The position numbers were made by a program, and so were the translations under genes. A stretch of DNA of 30,995 bases from a virus. Numbering within the stretch: the first letter of the stretch is position 1; each line of letters opens with the position of its first letter. Under the pieces are notes generated by a model that was given only the letters and a program-made list of their open reading frames with translations, did no database searches and was not told where the DNA came from. Of the stretch, positions 29,010 through 30,995 are shown piece by piece. Location: positions 1-30,995 of the IMG/VR virus record IMGVR_UViG_3300049911_000029; one strand, written 5' to 3'.

Positions 29010-29474
29010 ATGAAACTGGATGAATGGAGAAAGAGCCGGATCGAGCAGATTACGTTGCCGAGCGGACTCGAGGTGAAGGTGCGCAAGGTCAACATGCTGG
29101 ATGCGGCCATGAATGGCGAACTACCCAACCCGCTCCTGGAGATCGCCATGCAGGCGCAGGCGGGCGCGGAGCTCACCATGACGCAAATCTTCACCCAATT
29201 TGGGCCGCTGATCAATCACTTGACGGCGTTGTGTCTGGTGGAACCGGCCGTGGCAGCCAAGGCGGACGCTCAACATATCGCCGTGACCGAACTCAGTAAC
29301 CTGGACCGCTTGGAGATTTTCAACCGGATGAACGCGGAGGTTCTCCGGTTGGTCCCCTTTCTGCCGAAGGGAAACAAGCCTGGTACACCTATATCTGATG
29401 GCCGACGCCTACGGGACAAGGCCAAGCCACCTGCTGGAGATAAAAAGCCGGTTGGCGGCCTGGATGCTGGATGA
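29010..29474 (+). CDS. Tail assembly chaperone (G-like)
   Basis: A 154-aa frame starting MKLDEWRKSRIEQITLPSGL, with 'VKVRKVNMLDAAMNGELPNP' and a helical middle 'VTELSNLDRLEIFNRMNAEV'. Position between the tail tube and tape measure, and the pattern, fit the upstream member of the G/GT chaperone pair. A perfect -1 slippery heptamer GGGAAAC is in the correct phase at 29369-29375. After it the zero frame reads a basic, low-complexity tail (GRRLRDKAKPPAGDKK) that may not be functional. AAGGAG precedes the start. Confidence 0.7.
   Translation: MKLDEWRKSRIEQITLPSGLEVKVRKVNMLDAAMNGELPNPLLEIAMQAQAGAELTMTQIFTQFGPLINHLTALCLVEPAVAAKADAQHIAVTELSNLDRLEIFNRMNAEVLRLVPFLPKGNKPGTPISDGRRLRDKAKPPAGDKKPVGGLDAG
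29369..29375 (+). promoter_or_regulatory. Candidate -1 frameshift site GGGAAAC
   Basis: The heptamer is in phase G_GGA_AAC with the chaperone frame, a canonical X_XXY_YYZ slippery sequence. A -1 shift reads QAWYTYI and then TGA at 29396-29398, which overlaps the ATG of the next frame (TGATG). I could not confirm a downstream pseudoknot. Confidence 0.55.
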
Positions 29475-29607
29475 GGCGGCGTTGATCTTTGGCAGGCGTT
29501 GGATTGCAGACCATAAAGGAACTGCGGGCCCGCATGGGGCAGGCTATCGCCACCCGAGCGGAATCCCGACCCGCACGATCAAGATCCCAAGCAGTGGAGT
29601 CTGGTAG
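29398..29607 (+). CDS. Second tail chaperone segment (T-like)
   Basis: A 69-codon frame starting MADAYGTRPSHLLEIKSRLA, then 'AAWMLDEAALIFGRRWIADH', a pattern I recognise as the short downstream tail-chaperone piece of siphoviruses. It is in the +1 frame relative to the G-like gene and has no binding site of its own; its ATG overlaps a TGA in the -1 frame. It may be reached by frameshift plus re-initiation. Alternatively, one extra base near 29391 may have split a continuous 'AWYTYLMADAYG' fusion. The tape measure gene follows six bases later. Confidence 0.6.
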   Translation: MADAYGTRPSHLLEIKSRLAAWMLDEAALIFGRRWIADHKGTAGPHGAGYRHPSGIPTRTIKIPSSGVW

Positions 29608-29613
29608 GTAAAT

Positions 29614-30995
29614 ATGGCTATCGAATTAGGCAGCGCATACGGAAAAGTAATCATTGATGCCAGTGGGGCCCAGCAGGGTTCCAAGCAAGCGCAGCAGGCC
29701 CTGACTGGTCTCGGCGCAGTTACCCAGACATCCAAAATGGCCTGGACAGAGCTCAATTCGGCCATGGGGGTTTATAAGCAGGTGGCAGCCGAGGCGGCCA
29801 AGGTAATCAATGAGACTGTCGGCGTCTATGTGCAGAGGGCAGATGCCGCGCATGAATTAGCGCGTCTGACCGGGGACGATATCGAGACTACCAGCCGGTT
29901 GATCGAGGCCAGCGATGATCTGTTCGTCTCGCAGCAGACGCTAACGAACGGAATGGAATTTGCCATCCGCCAGGGCTACCAACCGAGCGTGGAATGGCTC
30001 AAGCAGATGGCCGATCAGATCATGGCCATCCCGGACCCGGCCAACCGGGCCAAGAAATCCATCGATGTTTTCGGACGCTCGGCCGGGCCGGAGATGCTGA
30101 GATTATTGGAGCAAGGCAGCAGTGGGATCGATCAATACATGGCAGCCATCGAGGATGGCATGGTGGTCACCGAAGAGGCATATCAAAAGGCGCAAAAATA
30201 TAAAGTGGCCATGGATCAATGGAAGGATACCTTCACAACATTCAAGATGGCGATAGCGGATGGCGTGATTGAGCCATTGACGACGCTCATCCGGATTGGA
30301 GCTCTCTGGAGGGAATCGGATAATGAAGACAAACAACATTGGCAAATGTATATCCCGCTTTATGGCCAAGTCCGGGAAGCCATCCGGGGGATCAGTGCGG
30401 TGATGAAAGGTTTGAAGCAGGATAAATTAGATGCAAACGCCATTCCCGATCCGACCGTTCCCGACCCGGCCGATATCGAGAAGGCGGCAGATGCGGTGAA
30501 GAAATTATCGGATCAATATGCCAGCCTGCTGGGGCTGACCATGGACCTGACCGATGAAAACCGGGATTTCCAGTCCACCATGCAGGACCTACAAGGACAG
30601 GCGGCGGATTTGCGCGGCGAGATCTCCGTACTGGAAGGCAAACAATACCTGACGGATGCCCAAAAAACCGAACTGGAAGGCCTGAAAACTGATCTGGATG
30701 AGATAACCGGGAAGATCGAGGATGTGGCGAAGGCCCATGAGGATGCCAGCAAGCGGATCGTGTTCAGTTTGCTGCAAGCAAAATTGAGCGCGGACGGGTT
30801 GACGACGGCCGAATTCGACATGCTGATCAAGACGGGCGAGGCGATGGGAATCATTGACAGCCAATCGGCGGATACGGCGGTGGCGATCAATAATCTGACG
30901 GATCAATTCATCGCAGGACAAGGCTCGGTGGATGATTATTACAACCGAGTGAAGGCTATCCTTGATCTGCCCAGCGAGAAGACGTTCACTTATAC
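29614..30995 (+). CDS. Tail tape measure protein (partial)
   Basis: An open frame of 460 codons runs off the window's right end. It starts MAIELGSAYGKVIIDASGAQ and is almost entirely helical: 'QALTGLGAVTQTSKMAWTEL', then 'AAHELARLTGDDIETTSRLI' and 'SAGPEMLRLLEQGSSGID', a tape-measure N-terminal pattern, followed by a long coiled-coil segment (about 310-370, LQGQAADLRGEISVLEGKQY). Proteins of this class set tail length and often enter with the DNA. AGGTAAAT lies before the ATG. The missing C-terminus probably holds membrane helices or a hydrolase. Confidence 0.85.
   Translation, partial: MAIELGSAYGKVIIDASGAQQGSKQAQQALTGLGAVTQTSKMAWTELNSAMGVYKQVAAEAAKVINETVGVYVQRADAAHELARLTGDDIETTSRLIEASDDLFVSQQTLTNGMEFAIRQGYQPSVEWLKQMADQIMAIPDPANRAKKSIDVFGRSAGPEMLRLLEQGSSGIDQYMAAIEDGMVVTEEAYQKAQKYKVAMDQWKDTFTTFKMAIADGVIEPLTTLIRIGALWRESDNEDKQHWQMYIPLYGQVREAIRGISAVMKGLKQDKLDANAIPDPTVPDPADIEKAADAVKKLSDQYASLLGLTMDLTDENRDFQSTMQDLQGQAADLRGEISVLEGKQYLTDAQKTELEGLKTDLDEITGKIEDVAKAHEDASKRIVFSLLQAKLSADGLTTAEFDMLIKTGEAMGIIDSQSADTAVAINNLTDQFIAGQGSVDDYYNRVKAILDLPSEKTFTY

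Overview
The window reads as about 31 kb of a temperate, long-tailed (siphovirus-like) tailed phage or prophage. Every gene I can support lies on the + strand, and most are packed with ATGA-type overlaps or short gaps preceded by GGAGG/AAGGAG ribosome binding sites. Two clues point to a host in or near the Chloroflexota (Anaerolineae-like), both as inference. A secreted SGNH hydrolase carries a 'YSIYLPIIY' segment like the '-YLPL-' stretch I associate with exported Chloroflexota proteins. Several C-rich/G-rich palindromes, one starting CCTCACCCCCAACCCC, also resemble dispersed repeats I associate with those genomes.

Layout. (1) 0.2-1.8 kb: very small, mostly membrane-spanning proteins of unknown role. 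(2) 1.9-4.3 kb: tyrosine integrase, then two A+T-richer cargo-like genes, a secreted SGNH hydrolase and a D12-class adenine methyltransferase. (3) 4.8-8.1 kb: Toprim primase and P-loop replication ATPase, followed by an iteron- and palindrome-rich segment that may be the origin. (4) 8.5-11 kb: small zinc-motif proteins and a Gp37/Gp68-type (DUF5131) protein. (5) 10.98-11.17 kb: a strong promoter followed about 130 bp later by a perfect intrinsic terminator, recalling the lambda late-promoter/leader/terminator arrangement. (6) 11.3-13.2 kb: lysis genes (holin-like protein, coiled-coil/TM protein, SH3-bearing glycosyl hydrolase). (7) 13.2-18.2 kb: small and large terminase, then one 903-codon frame that joins prohead protease, scaffold and major capsid protein and has two strong internal start sites. 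(8) 18.4-27.9 kb: A+T-rich virion protein, repeat-rich fibre, connector, two glycosyltransferase-like genes, head-closure and neck proteins, a displaced portal, MuF-like head protein and tail terminator. (9) 28-31 kb: tail tube, tail-assembly chaperone pair with a GGGAAAC slippery site, and the start of the tape measure.

The most striking feature is a family of about 55-bp double-hairpin palindromes (six copies). Five are inserted in the same orientation and the same codon phase inside five different genes (Gp37/Gp68 protein, endolysin, small terminase, capsid polyprotein, MuF protein). Each adds a peptide of the form (A/T)-(P/S)-L-x-P...GG (the fourth ends R-G) in what looks like an inter-domain linker. 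The stems differ between copies but keep pairing. A second palindrome type sits in frame inside a glycosyltransferase. This resembles the idea of the Rickettsia palindromic elements, here in a phage virion operon.

How the genes work together: integrase for lysogeny; primase and ATPase for replication around the iteron region; a possible antiterminated late promoter feeding lysis, packaging, head and tail genes; and cargo genes that may alter the host surface or DNA. No repressor, excisionase or tRNA was recognised. The left edge and the tape measure are cut by the window ends.
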